64,000 nt of DNA, from contig OZ260079.1 of assembly GCA_965284365.1 (NCBI GenBank), positions 2,666,001 to 2,730,000 on the forward strand. Reading direction: 5' to 3'. Below the pieces are notes generated by a model that saw only the letters and a program-made list of their open reading frames with translations, was not told the origin of the DNA and made no database searches. Source of the stretch: Phragmitibacter sp965284365. GTDB lineage: Bacteria; Verrucomicrobiota; Verrucomicrobiia; Verrucomicrobiales; Verrucomicrobiaceae. Shown piece after piece: positions 43,389 to 51,716 of this stretch. Both the position numbers and the translations under genes were made by a program. Every line of letters begins with the position of its first letter. Position 1 is the first letter of the stretch.

Positions 43389-44822
43389 ATGTCCATCCCT
43401 CATCTTCCCGCCCTCCGCAAAGGCCAGCCCTATGAAAGCCTCGACAAGGTCGAGGTCAAAGACCACCGCACCGGTGAAGTGCTGGCCTATGTCAGCCAGG
43501 TCAATGCCGGCATCATCCGGCGGGATCTGAACCGCATCGGCGAGGCTCGTCAGGCACTCAAAGGGTTTACCTGCGATCAACTCATTGAGCTCTGCGCCAA
43601 GGCGGGTGATCTATTCCTGAATGGCACACTGCCTTTCGGCGACAAAGGACACACCCAGACTCCACAACAGTACATTGAGACGCTGAGCCGCACGAGTGGC
43701 CTGCCTCACGTGATGGTGAAGCGGAACATGGCCAAGATCAACGATGCGCTGGTCAACATGCGCACCGTGTTGAACGGCCTGACGCGGGGATTGGATCTTA
43801 ACGTCATTGATGTGGGCTTTGGCGAACAGTCGGGCTGCCCTGTCAGCTATTACCCTACCACGAGTTGCCTTGGGCTGGTCATGCCAAGCAATTCCCCGGC
43901 GGTGAACTCCCTTTGGCTGCCTGCCATCGCGTTGAAGACGCCGGTCATCATCAAGCCCGGTCGGGAAGAACCCTGGACGCCGTATCGCTTGATCCAGGCG
44001 TTTATTGGAGTCGGTATTCCAGCAGCCGCGTTTGGATTCTATCCCACGGATCACGAAGGTTCTGGTGAAGTGATGAAGCTGAGCGGTCGTGCTCTTGTGT
44101 TTGGCGATGCCAACACGGTGGCCCAGTACAAGAACAATCCCAAGTTTGAATGCCATGGCCCGGGCTTCAGTAAGGTCCTCATTGGCGAAGATCAGATCGA
44201 GCAGTGGCCGGAGTTTATTGATCTGATTGCCGCTTCGATCTCGGAAAACGGTGGCCGCTCCTGCATCAACGCGTCTGCTGTGGTGGTGCCGAAGTATGCG
44301 AAGGAGATCGCCGAGGCCCTGGCCCAGAAGCTGGGCCCAGTGCAGCCTCTCGGCCCAACGGATGAGGGCGCTAAGCTCTCCGGTTTTGCCAATCCCAAGA
44401 TGGCGGAGTTCATTGACAGCGCGATCGAGCAAGGGCTGCAAGAAGCCGGCGCAGAAGATGTCACGGCCAAGTATCGTGATGGCTCACGCCTGGTGACTCT
44501 GGATGGCGGTGTGTATATGCGCCCCACCATTGTGCATTGCAATTCCTTCTCTCATACCTTGGCGAACAAGGAGTACCTCTGCCCTTATGCGAGTGTGGTC
44601 GAAGTACCGCAGAGCGAGATGTTGAGCAAGATCGGGCCTAGTCTGGTGGTGACTGCCATCACGAAAGATCCGCAGTTCATTGATCAGCTTCTGGACTGCG
44701 ATTTGATCGAGCGTCTCAACGTGGGACCGATTCCGACCATGCGCATTTCGTGGAATCAGCCGCATGAGGGGAACATGTTTGAGTTCCTCTACAAGCGCCG
44801 TTCCATTGAGATCGCCGCTTGA
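43389..44822 (+). CDS. Aldehyde dehydrogenase superfamily protein (acyl-reducing candidate)
   Basis: This 477-residue protein has an ALDH fold. The nucleotide-binding region has VMPSNSPAVNSLWLPAIALK and VIIKPGREEPWTP. The catalytic Cys is C292 in SENGGRSCINASA. The usual FxGS loop and general-base Glu region are diverged (RALVFGDANTV), which is more like acyl-CoA or acyl-AMP reductases such as LuxC/EhpG-type proteins than like ordinary aldehyde oxidases. It lies 12 bases after the methyltransferase gene. With the EhpF-like enzyme upstream, a two-step reduction of a carboxylate to an aldehyde is a reasonable reading, but the direction of reaction is inferred. Confidence 0.85.
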   Translation: MSIPHLPALRKGQPYESLDKVEVKDHRTGEVLAYVSQVNAGIIRRDLNRIGEARQALKGFTCDQLIELCAKAGDLFLNGTLPFGDKGHTQTPQQYIETLSRTSGLPHVMVKRNMAKINDALVNMRTVLNGLTRGLDLNVIDVGFGEQSGCPVSYYPTTSCLGLVMPSNSPAVNSLWLPAIALKTPVIIKPGREEPWTPYRLIQAFIGVGIPAAAFGFYPTDHEGSGEVMKLSGRALVFGDANTVAQYKNNPKFECHGPGFSKVLIGEDQIEQWPEFIDLIAASISENGGRSCINASAVVVPKYAKEIAEALAQKLGPVQPLGPTDEGAKLSGFANPKMAEFIDSAIEQGLQEAGAEDVTAKYRDGSRLVTLDGGVYMRPTIVHCNSFSHTLANKEYLCPYASVVEVPQSEMLSKIGPSLVVTAITKDPQFIDQLLDCDLIERLNVGPIPTMRISWNQPHEGNMFEFLYKRRSIEIAA

Positions 44823-44855
44823 CGGATGAGGCTGTGAGAGGTGCTTTATAGAGTC

Positions 44856-46004
44856 ATGAGCACCTCTTCCGACTATCGCCCTGAAACCATTGTCGCTCAG
44901 GCGATGGGCGTCATCGAACCGGTGACCGGCGCCGTGGTGCCGCCGGTGCATGCGTCCACGACTTATGTGCGCAATCCTGCCAATGAACTGGTGGGCGGGC
45001 TGCTGTACTCCCGGGCGGACAATCCCAACTACAGGTTGGTAGAGGACGTGGTAACCAAGCTGGAAGGTGGGGCGGAAGCGGCGGTGTTTGCTTCTGGCAA
45101 TGCGGCTGGAGCGACGGTGTTTCAGGCGCTGCAGCCGGGGGATCACGTGCTGATCCCTGAGGTGTTTTATTGGGCGTTGCGGAGCTGGATTCTAGGCTGG
45201 GCGAAGCCATGGGGATTGCGCGTGGAGTCGGTGGACATGACGGATCCCGGTAAGGTCGCGGCCGCGCTGCGCAAGGGCGAGACGAAGCTGGTCTGGATCG
45301 AGACACCAGCCAATCCGAATCTGGATGTCACGGACATCGCAGCCGTGAGCATCGTGGCGCATGAGGCCGGTGCAATCGTGGCGGTGGATTCCACCTTTGC
45401 GACACCGGTGCATACACGGCCTTTGGAACATGGGGCGGATCTGGTGATGCACTCCGCCACCAAGTATCTGAACGGCCACTCCGATGTGGTGGCAGGCGTG
45501 CTGGTGACGAAAGAATCGAATGAGTTCTGGGCCACCATCAAGCGGCTGCGGGCACAGGGTGGCGCGGTGCTTGGTCCCTTTGAAGCATGGCTGTTGTTGC
45601 GTGGTTTGCGGACGCTGCATGTCAGGGTGAGGACGCAGAGTGGTAATGCCCAGGCCATCGCTGAGCACTTCAATTCGCATGCCGGAATCAATGCAGTGTT
45701 GTATCCGGGACTCTGGAATTTTCCGGGTCATCAGGTGGCGGCCTCGCAGATGCACGGCGGCTTCGGAGGGATGCTATCGCTGCGGGTAAAGGGTGGGGGG
45801 CCAGCCGCACTGAAGGTGATTGAGCGGGTGCAGTTGTGGAAACGGGCGACGTCACTGGGCGGGGTGGAAAGTCTGATCGAACATCGTGCAACGGTGGAAG
45901 GACCGACCTCTTCTGTGCCGCCTGACTTGCTGCGTTTGTCCGCAGGCATTGAAGCGGTGGAGGATCTGATCGCGGATCTGGAGCAGGCGTTGGGGTCAGG
46001 CTAA
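44856..46004 (+). CDS. Cys/Met metabolism PLP-dependent enzyme (cystathionine gamma-synthase family)
   Basis: This 382-residue fold-type I PLP enzyme has YSRADNPNYRLVEDVVTKLEG, FASGNAAGATVFQAL, the Asp that contacts the pyridine nitrogen in AVDSTFATPVHTRPL, and K203 in MHSATKYLNGHSDVVAG, which should form the Schiff base. The C-terminal ATSLGGVESLIEHR fits the gamma-synthase/gamma-lyase group. It could make cystathionine, degrade it, or handle methionine; side-chain chemistry in a special pathway is also possible given its place 33 bases after the ALDH gene. No other methionine gene is nearby. The ATG was chosen over a TTG five codons upstream. Confidence 0.88.
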   Translation: MSTSSDYRPETIVAQAMGVIEPVTGAVVPPVHASTTYVRNPANELVGGLLYSRADNPNYRLVEDVVTKLEGGAEAAVFASGNAAGATVFQALQPGDHVLIPEVFYWALRSWILGWAKPWGLRVESVDMTDPGKVAAALRKGETKLVWIETPANPNLDVTDIAAVSIVAHEAGAIVAVDSTFATPVHTRPLEHGADLVMHSATKYLNGHSDVVAGVLVTKESNEFWATIKRLRAQGGAVLGPFEAWLLLRGLRTLHVRVRTQSGNAQAIAEHFNSHAGINAVLYPGLWNFPGHQVAASQMHGGFGGMLSLRVKGGGPAALKVIERVQLWKRATSLGGVESLIEHRATVEGPTSSVPPDLLRLSAGIEAVEDLIADLEQALGSG

Positions 46005-46017
46005 TGCGAGCATTGAG

Positions 46018-46048
46018 ATTAACCGCGAAGACGCGAGGGCGCGAAGAA
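46018..46048 (+). repeat. CGCGAAGG-family intergenic repeat
   Basis: ATTAACCGCGAAGACGCGAG then GGCGCGAAGAA, 14 bases after the PLP-enzyme stop. This is the first copy in the opposite (rightward) orientation. Confidence 0.65.
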
Positions 46049-46198
46049 TGAGGAATGAGGGATAGGCGTCGGCTTGTTGTGCTGGCATTTCTTAGGTTGA
46101 ACCGACCAACAAGATGGGGCGATGTCGTAGTGATTTCTGTCTTGAAATTGTGTGGCAGTTGGAACCAACCGGGTGGTGGCTGTGTTGTTAGAGGCCTT

Positions 46199-46222
46199 AT
46201 ATATGACTAGGTAGTCATATAT
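46199..46222. promoter_or_regulatory. Dyad operator on the LysR start codon
   Basis: An 11-bp half-site (ATATATGACTA) and its exact reverse complement are separated by GG. The right arm includes the first two bases of the presumed ATG (46221). Binding of the regulator here would block its own transcription or initiation. If the true start is the next ATG (46239), the dyad lies in the leader. Confidence 0.65.
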
Positions 46223-47171
46223 GGCGCAAAATGTTCGGATGCTGAGCGGCTTATCGCTGGATCGATTGCGGAGTTTTCTGGCAGTGGTGGATCGAGGTAG
46301 TATTTCCAAGGCGGCGGATCGGGACCTCCACAAACAGAGCTTATACAGCCGACAGATCCGTGAACTGGAAGAGTTCTTTGGGACGGAATTGACGAAGTTA
46401 CGAGGGAAGCGAATCGCGATCACGCCGGCGGGGAGACGTTTGGCGGAACTGGTGCGGGAGCATTTGCGTGATCTGGGGGATTTTCTGGGTGACCAGCGAG
46501 GTTTGGGTAAAGCTATCCGTGTGGGGGCGGGAGCGAGTGTGCTGCATTGGCTGGTGATGCCGAGGGCGGCGGAGGTGCGGCGGGTTTTTCGTGATGCGAC
46601 ACTGACTCTGGTGTCGCTGAAGAGGAGCAGCGAAGTTGTGGAAGGAGTACGTGAAGGGCACATCGACTTTGGGGTGGTGCGGGAAGATGCCATCCCTGAG
46701 GGGCTGCCGCGCGAAAAACTGGGGCAGTTGACGTTCAACCTGTGCGTGCCGGAACCGTTGTTGCAGCGGTTTCGGGCTGAGGCTGCGTCGGAGAGTTGTA
46801 GGGTCTGGAGCGAATTGCCTTTTGCCCTGGGTGATGGGAGTGGGCGATTGGATCGCGCGGTGCGGGAAGCGTTGGCGGGGCCGGAGCCAGGGGAGAGTTT
46901 TCAACCGGCGTTTCAGTGTGATTCGCTGTTGATGGTGCGGCAGATTGTGGTGGCCGGTTTGGCGGCGGGGGTGTTGCCGTCGATTGCGTGTGAAGGGTTA
47001 CGTGAGGCGGGGGTGGTGGTGAGTGTGTTTGAGCCGTTGAAGAATTTTGGGGAGTGTTTGTGTCTCTGTTGGGATGAGCGGAATTTGCGGAGACGCGGGA
47101 TTGTGGTTGGGGAGGTGGAACGGGTGGCGGGGTGTTTGAGGGGAGGGGTCTTGGGCGGGGGAGGTGTGTGA
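46221..47171 (+). CDS. LysR-family transcriptional regulator
   Basis: This 316-residue protein has a winged helix at about 10-70 (LDRLRSFLAVVDRGSISKAA, QSLYSRQIRELEEFFGTEL, ITPAGRRLAELVREHL) and a LysR-type effector domain to about 290 (IRVGAGASVLHWLVMPRAAE, GHIDFGVVRED, MVRQIVVAGLAAGVLPSIAC). The HTH turn contains HKQSLYSRQ rather than the common QPAVSRQ. The C-terminal 25 residues are Gly-rich. It is the only gene between the PLP enzyme and the leftward GTPase. Its nearest candidate target is the upstream 41.7-46.0 kb operon on the same strand, but no matching dyad was seen there, so self-control is the only supported link. Confidence 0.88.
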   Translation: MAQNVRMLSGLSLDRLRSFLAVVDRGSISKAADRDLHKQSLYSRQIRELEEFFGTELTKLRGKRIAITPAGRRLAELVREHLRDLGDFLGDQRGLGKAIRVGAGASVLHWLVMPRAAEVRRVFRDATLTLVSLKRSSEVVEGVREGHIDFGVVREDAIPEGLPREKLGQLTFNLCVPEPLLQRFRAEAASESCRVWSELPFALGDGSGRLDRAVREALAGPEPGESFQPAFQCDSLLMVRQIVVAGLAAGVLPSIACEGLREAGVVVSVFEPLKNFGECLCLCWDERNLRRRGIVVGEVERVAGCLRGGVLGGGGV

Positions 47172-47210
47172 GTTTTTTTACCGCGAAGGCGCGAAGGTTT
47201 AAAGAATGAG
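47172..47210 (+). repeat. CGCGAAGG-family intergenic repeat
   Basis: Starts at the LysR stop: a run of seven T, then ACCGCGAAGGCGCGAAGG and TTTAAAG. The remaining gap to 47411 is G-rich with short self-complementary runs (GGAGCAGGCTCC, about 47342-47353) and no gene. Confidence 0.7.
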
Positions 47211-47411
47211 GGATGAGATAGGTCTAATAGGACTAATGAGACCTATGGAGTTGGAGGTGTTTGAGTGACGTTCTATGGGGGGAGTCAGGCGAGACTCTGC
47301 CGCGCGAGGGGGCGGCGTGGCAAGCCCCGCCTGGAGAAGGCTGGAGCAGGCTCCAGCAGTCCACGGTGCTTCGCACTGACTGAGGGGACAGAGGAATGCT
47401 GTTGGGGGGCG

Positions 47412-48845
47412 CTACTGTTGCGGCGGGTAGAGGCGGGAGAGGACTTCGCGGCCGAACTGGCGGACCATGGTTTCCATTTCCTCGTTGATGCTGGCGATGC
47501 CGACGTCTTGTTGGGAGGAGCGGGTCCAGATAGTGCGGACGATTTCCTGGCGGTCGTCGACGAGTTCGTGGACGACGTTTTGCCAATGGAGGGGGCGGGG
47601 GTCGCGCTTCCAGGCGCCGCGGCCGCGGCCGTAGTGGGCAACGGCTAAGTAGGAGAGCAGGGCGAGCTTGACCTGCTCCTGGAAATGCTCGCGGGACCAG
47701 TGGAGTTTGTTGTCCTCACCGCGAACCAAATTGAAAGATTTGATGAGGGCGTAAGCGCTAAGGCCGCCGCCGATGCCGCCTAACAAGGCTCCGCCGCCAA
47801 AAGTGAGGCCGCCGGATTTGATGTCCACGATGACGCCGGCGAGGGCACCGGTGGCAACGCCGCTGACGGCGCTCCAGATGGCTGTTTCGACATGTTGAGG
47901 TTCTGCGAAATCCTGACGGGCGGCGCGGAGCATCTCACCACCGGAGTCTTCGCCCTCGAGATCGTGGAGTTCGATGAGCTTGTTCATCGTGTGCTCGGCA
48001 CGGGCGGCGAGGGATTCGCTAAGCTTCAGACGGGCGGTGTTCCACTCGGCCTCGAGTTCGGCGCGTTTGAAGCCGATTTTCTGAAGGAGGGACTCGGGTT
48101 TGACGATGGCTCCGTCGAGAGCATTGGCGGTAAGCTGATGCGCGAGGAGACGCATGGAGGCATGGAAGACCTCCACATTGCGGCGTTGCCACGCGGCGCG
48201 GAGCTTTTCACCCTCGGGCCGTTTCTCCTCAGGGATGACCTTGACGATGCGGTCCATGAGGACGCCCTCCTGCACCCAGCAGCGGGTGAAGGCATCGAGG
48301 CTGAGGACATCTTTGACGATGGGGAAGGACTGGAGGTGCTCACGCCAGGAGCGTTCTTCTTCGACTTCCTCCTCAGCGGGGCGGGGAGGGCCGGTCTGAT
48401 TGAGAAGGACGAGGACGGGTTTCCCCAGCCAACTGAGGATCTCCATCTCATGCTTCACGAAGGTGCCGCCGGCGAGGCTTTCGCTGGCGTTCACGAGGTA
48501 GAGGACGACGTCGGCTTCCTCGCGGACGTTCTTGAGGGCCTGCTGGGCGCACCAGAGGGGCTTGTCCGTGACGCGGTCCCAGAGCTGGCTGAAGAACCAC
48601 ATCATGGTCTTGTCCATGCGCCGGAGGCGGGTGAGCAGCCGGGAGGAATCGCCAAAGCCTGGGGTGTCCCAGAGGACCATGGAGGCATCGCCTTTGTCAG
48701 TCTCGATGAGGGGGTAGGCGGTATTAAAGAGGGTGACGTGGGCAGAATCTCGGACTTCACCGACGTCGCGGCGCAGAAGGGTACGGGCGAGGGTGGTCTT
48801 GCCGGCGTTGGTATGGGAGATGAGGCTGAGTGTAACGGTGGTCAC
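47412..48845 (-). CDS. Dynamin/Era-like GTPase with DUF3482-type C-terminus
   Basis: This 477-residue protein has a GTPase domain at about 1-200: G1 SHTNAGKTTL, G3 WDTPGFGD and G4 LLNQTG. The middle region is helical. The C-terminal half has a Gly-rich hydrophobic hairpin (GVATGALAGVIVDI, then GGLTFGGGALLGGIGGGLSA, about 335-370), as in DUF3482 proteins, suggesting membrane contact. In proteobacteria such proteins usually sit beside a DUF2868 membrane protein; none is present here. The start codon is GTG 48845, immediately before the P-loop strand, and no upstream ATG fits. Cellular function of the family is not established. Confidence 0.8.
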   Translation of the reverse strand: MTTVTLSLISHTNAGKTTLARTLLRRDVGEVRDSAHVTLFNTAYPLIETDKGDASMVLWDTPGFGDSSRLLTRLRRMDKTMMWFFSQLWDRVTDKPLWCAQQALKNVREEADVVLYLVNASESLAGGTFVKHEMEILSWLGKPVLVLLNQTGPPRPAEEEVEEERSWREHLQSFPIVKDVLSLDAFTRCWVQEGVLMDRIVKVIPEEKRPEGEKLRAAWQRRNVEVFHASMRLLAHQLTANALDGAIVKPESLLQKIGFKRAELEAEWNTARLKLSESLAARAEHTMNKLIELHDLEGEDSGGEMLRAARQDFAEPQHVETAIWSAVSGVATGALAGVIVDIKSGGLTFGGGALLGGIGGGLSAYALIKSFNLVRGEDNKLHWSREHFQEQVKLALLSYLAVAHYGRGRGAWKRDPRPLHWQNVVHELVDDRQEIVRTIWTRSSQQDVGIASINEEMETMVRQFGREVLSRLYPPQQ

Positions 48846-48930
48846 CGGAGAGGAGGAAAGGCGCGAGGGGGCGGGGTTGCGTGTCAGACCGCTACTGCAT
48901 CAGGAGAGTTCGTCAAAACTCAAAGGGGAA

Positions 48931-48959
48931 GTTTCAAGTTTGAAGTGGCAAGTTTCAAG
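48931..48959 (+). repeat. TTTCAAG-family intergenic repeat
   Basis: GTTTCAAGTTTGAAG, GTGGC, then AAGTTTCAAG. Confidence 0.6.
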
Positions 48960-49015
48960 AGGCTCGGGTGATGTGGGGGAGTTTGGCGCGGAAAGGCTTT
49001 TAGGAAGGAGAATTC

Positions 49016-49070
49016 CCCGCGAAGGCGCGCTGCGAAGCCCGACGCAGGAGGAACGCACGAAGGTTTTGAG
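49016..49070 (+). repeat. CGCGAAGG-family repeat interrupted by a 31-bp segment
   Basis: CCCGCGAAGG, then the 31-bp segment at 49026-49056 shared with 30325-30355, then ACGAAGGTTTTGAG. Confidence 0.65.
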
Positions 49071-49117
49071 GGTGGTCGGGAGACGGATGGTGTCTTGGGT
49101 GGAGGAGGGGTCGGTTT

Positions 49118-49155
49118 GTTTTCACCGCGAAGGCGCGAAGGCGCGAAGTTTTTGG
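49118..49155 (+). repeat. CGCGAAGG-family intergenic repeat
   Basis: One of the two best copies: TTTTCACCGCGAAGGCGCG, then AAGGCGCGAAGTTTTTGG. Confidence 0.75.
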
Positions 49156-49220
49156 AGGGTGACTGAGCTGCAGGGAACGGAAGGGCTCAATTGGAGGCGA
49201 CCATCCCGATTCTCTGCGAG

Positions 49221-51515
49221 TTATCGCCGGAGGACGAATTCCTTGGTGTTGAGGAGGCTCCAAGCTAGGTCTTCGAGGGTGGCGCGTTTGTCTTTGGAGG
49301 AGGTTAGGAGCGTGGTGAGGACTTTTTGTTCCTCGGCGGTGGGAGGACGGGTGAGGGCGGTCCAGAACATGTCCTGAATGATGCGGTCGTTGGGGGCTTC
49401 GCTTTTTAAATAGTAGCCGAGGACGTTGCTCTTCTGCTGGATGAGGCGGTTCACGGCGGGGCTGCCGATGAGGGAGAAGGCCTGGCCCATGGTGGTCTCG
49501 CTGGTGCGTTCGCAATCGCATGCCAGGAGGCGGGGCGGCTGGCCGAACTGCTTGAGGAAGGCCTGGCTGTCATTCACGCCAGCGCTGGCGCGGCGCTGGT
49601 AGAGCGGGCCGGGCAACTGGGAGGCGCGGGTGTATTGAGGAAAGTCTTTGAACACGGCGCGGTTGCCGGTGAAACGATGCATGGCATCGAAGAGCTGCTC
49701 GGCGGTGAGGCGGCGCACGGTAGCGTGGGAGTAATTGACGAGGTCGTCCGCGTTGGTGGGATTTGGCTCGCTGCTGAGTTGGTAGGTGCGGGATTGGATG
49801 ATGCGGCGAATGATCTGACGCATGTCGTAGTTCGACGCGACAAATTCATCAGCGAGCTTTTTCAGGAGGACGGGGTGTGTGGCCGGATTGGTGGCGCGAA
49901 AGTCATCCACCGGGTCGACGAGGCCCCGGCCCATAAGGTAAGCCCAGATGCGGTTCACCTGGGACTGAGCGAAGAGAGTGTTGTTAGGATTCGTGATCCA
50001 GTCGGCGGCGGAATCGAGATCCTTCTTTGTTTCCAGGACGGTGGGGGAGAGTTCATCTGCGCCGAGGAGTTTGGCCTTGGCGGAGGAACCGGTGCGGGGG
50101 TTCGTAAACTTCGCTTCTTTGACGAGTTGGACGATCTGCTCGCCGTTGAAGGCGTGCTTGTCATTCTTATCCACGCCTTTGTTATCGAGGATCTTGTAAT
50201 CGATGCGGGAGAAGACGGCGGCCCAGTTGAAGTAGTCGTCCTGGGTCCATTTATCGAAGGGGTGATTGTGGCATTGGGCGCACTGAAGGCGGGTGCCGAG
50301 GAAGACGCGGGCGATGCCCTCGGCGCGGGCGTTTGGCTCGCGCATGGCGCGGTAGAAGTTTGTCTGAGGAACCTGATAAGTGCTGCCCTGAGCTGAGAGA
50401 ATGGCGCGGGCGAACTGGTTCACGGGCATGTTCGTGGAGATGGCATTCCGAATCCAACCGTGAAAGGCAGTCATGCCTTTGGCATCCATGGTACGTGCCT
50501 CCACGCGGAGGGAGTCGGCCCATTTCAGCGCCCAGTTGTCCGCGAACTCCTGACGGGCGAGGAGCTTGTCCACGAGGCGCTCGCGTTTGTCCGGAGATTT
50601 GTCTTCCACGAACTGGCGGGCTTCGGTGCCGGTGGGTTGCAGGCCGACCAGATCGAAATAAACGCGGCGGGCAAAGGTGGCGTCATCGCAGACCTCGGAG
50701 GGGTTCATGCGTAGGGATTTCAGCTTCCCGAAGACCTCGCGGTCGATGTAGTTAAAAGTGCGAGTGGGTGACCAGGCGAACTCAGGGCGAGCCGCGACGA
50801 AGGCGAAGCGGACGGGCTGCTGTTTGTTCAGGTAGCGGACGATGATGGTAGCCTCGCCAGGCTTCAGGCTTTCCACGAAGCCATCGTGATTGATCTTCAC
50901 CAAGCCGACCTGGGCGGGCTCGTAAACCGCCTGCTTGCTGACATCGCGCTGGGAGCCATCGGAGAAGGTGGCGATGGCCTTGATCTGGACGGTTTTGGCG
51001 GGTTCGACGAGGATTTGCTCGCGAGGGCTGACTTCGAGTTTGGTGACCTCGATTTCCTTCTCGGCGCGGAGTTGGGCGCCTTGGGCGATCCAGTCGCGGA
51101 GGGTGTTGTATTCCCAGGAATCTTTGGCGAAACGTTTGCCGCCTTCGTGGGCGACCCCCTGGATGGCTTTTTGCAGGAGCAGGCTGCGGTCGGGCTCCAT
51201 GAAATTGACGCGGCGGCCGCTGGCTTCCTGGATAAGGGCGGCATAGTCATAGACGATGTCGTCGCCGCGGAGTGACATCTTGAAGCCGCCTTTGCCGGTG
51301 GCATTGCCGTGGCAGGTGCCGAGGTTGCAGCCAGCCTTGGCGATGACGGCCTGGACGTCGTTGCGGTAGGAGACTGAGACGGGGGTGGCTGGGGATGAGG
51401 GCTCAGGGGCGGCGACTGTGTCTATGGGGGCGCCGAGGATCCACGCGGCCAAGCCCGATGTCAGGGCGGCGAGGGTGGGGGTGCGGCGTGGACATGGCGC
51501 TAGCGCGGTGGGCAC
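49221..51515 (-). CDS. Secreted DUF1549/DUF1553-type protein with heme-binding motifs
   Basis: This 764-residue protein has an N-terminal signal-like segment (to about residue 37). An N-terminal cytochrome-like stretch has CNLGTCHGN, the CxxxxCH form typical of PVC proteins, and GGFKMSLRG. An Ig-like (Big_2) domain lies at about 150-240. DUF1549 begins at FNYIDREVFGKL (about 255) and includes C412-AQ-C415-H416 (CAQCHNHPFDKW). A DUF1553-type region follows (NRIWAYLMGRGLVDPVDDFR, HPVLLKKLADEFV, VRRLTAEQLFDAMHRFTGN) to the family end LLNTKEFVLRR. The usual DUF1501 partner gene is absent. Function is unknown; the family is linked with polysaccharide use in PVC bacteria. It starts at GTG 51515. 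Confidence 0.88.
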   Translation of the reverse strand: MPTALAPCPRRTPTLAALTSGLAAWILGAPIDTVAAPEPSSPATPVSVSYRNDVQAVIAKAGCNLGTCHGNATGKGGFKMSLRGDDIVYDYAALIQEASGRRVNFMEPDRSLLLQKAIQGVAHEGGKRFAKDSWEYNTLRDWIAQGAQLRAEKEIEVTKLEVSPREQILVEPAKTVQIKAIATFSDGSQRDVSKQAVYEPAQVGLVKINHDGFVESLKPGEATIIVRYLNKQQPVRFAFVAARPEFAWSPTRTFNYIDREVFGKLKSLRMNPSEVCDDATFARRVYFDLVGLQPTGTEARQFVEDKSPDKRERLVDKLLARQEFADNWALKWADSLRVEARTMDAKGMTAFHGWIRNAISTNMPVNQFARAILSAQGSTYQVPQTNFYRAMREPNARAEGIARVFLGTRLQCAQCHNHPFDKWTQDDYFNWAAVFSRIDYKILDNKGVDKNDKHAFNGEQIVQLVKEAKFTNPRTGSSAKAKLLGADELSPTVLETKKDLDSAADWITNPNNTLFAQSQVNRIWAYLMGRGLVDPVDDFRATNPATHPVLLKKLADEFVASNYDMRQIIRRIIQSRTYQLSSEPNPTNADDLVNYSHATVRRLTAEQLFDAMHRFTGNRAVFKDFPQYTRASQLPGPLYQRRASAGVNDSQAFLKQFGQPPRLLACDCERTSETTMGQAFSLIGSPAVNRLIQQKSNVLGYYLKSEAPNDRIIQDMFWTALTRPPTAEEQKVLTTLLTSSKDKRATLEDLAWSLLNTKEFVLRR

Positions 51516-51574
51516 GGAGAAGATACGTGGGCGGAGGGGTGGTTCTTCCGGGATTTGGGGCGAGGCAGACTGGA

Positions 51575-51617
51575 TATTTTTACCGCGAAGACGCGAAGTC
51601 GCGAAGGTTTTTAAAGG
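51575..51617 (+). repeat. CGCGAAGG-family intergenic repeat
   Basis: TATTTTTACCGCGAAGACGC, GAAGTCGCGAAGG, TTTTTAAAGG, within the divergent gap between the DUF1549/1553 gene and mutM. Confidence 0.7.
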
Positions 51618-51716
51618 AGGAAAGGGCGACTGCGAAGGCGTTGTGGGGTGGAAGGGAAGGTAGGGGTTTTAAGAAGTGCTTGAGGTGGGGAGGGGGCGGG
51701 GTGAGTTTTGGCGCTT

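Larger units (their letters stand above)
48846..49220. other. 375-base gap holding three intergenic repeats
   Basis: Between two leftward genes. It contains a TTTCAAG-family repeat (48931-48959) and two CGCGAAGG-family copies (49016-49070 interrupted, 49118-49155 intact). Long frames across it are repeat translations, not genes. Confidence 0.6.

Noticed and set aside
49000..49521. 173-codon leftward frame and overlapping rightward frame at 48733-49377
   Set aside because: Most of the coding potential is translation of the intergenic repeats.
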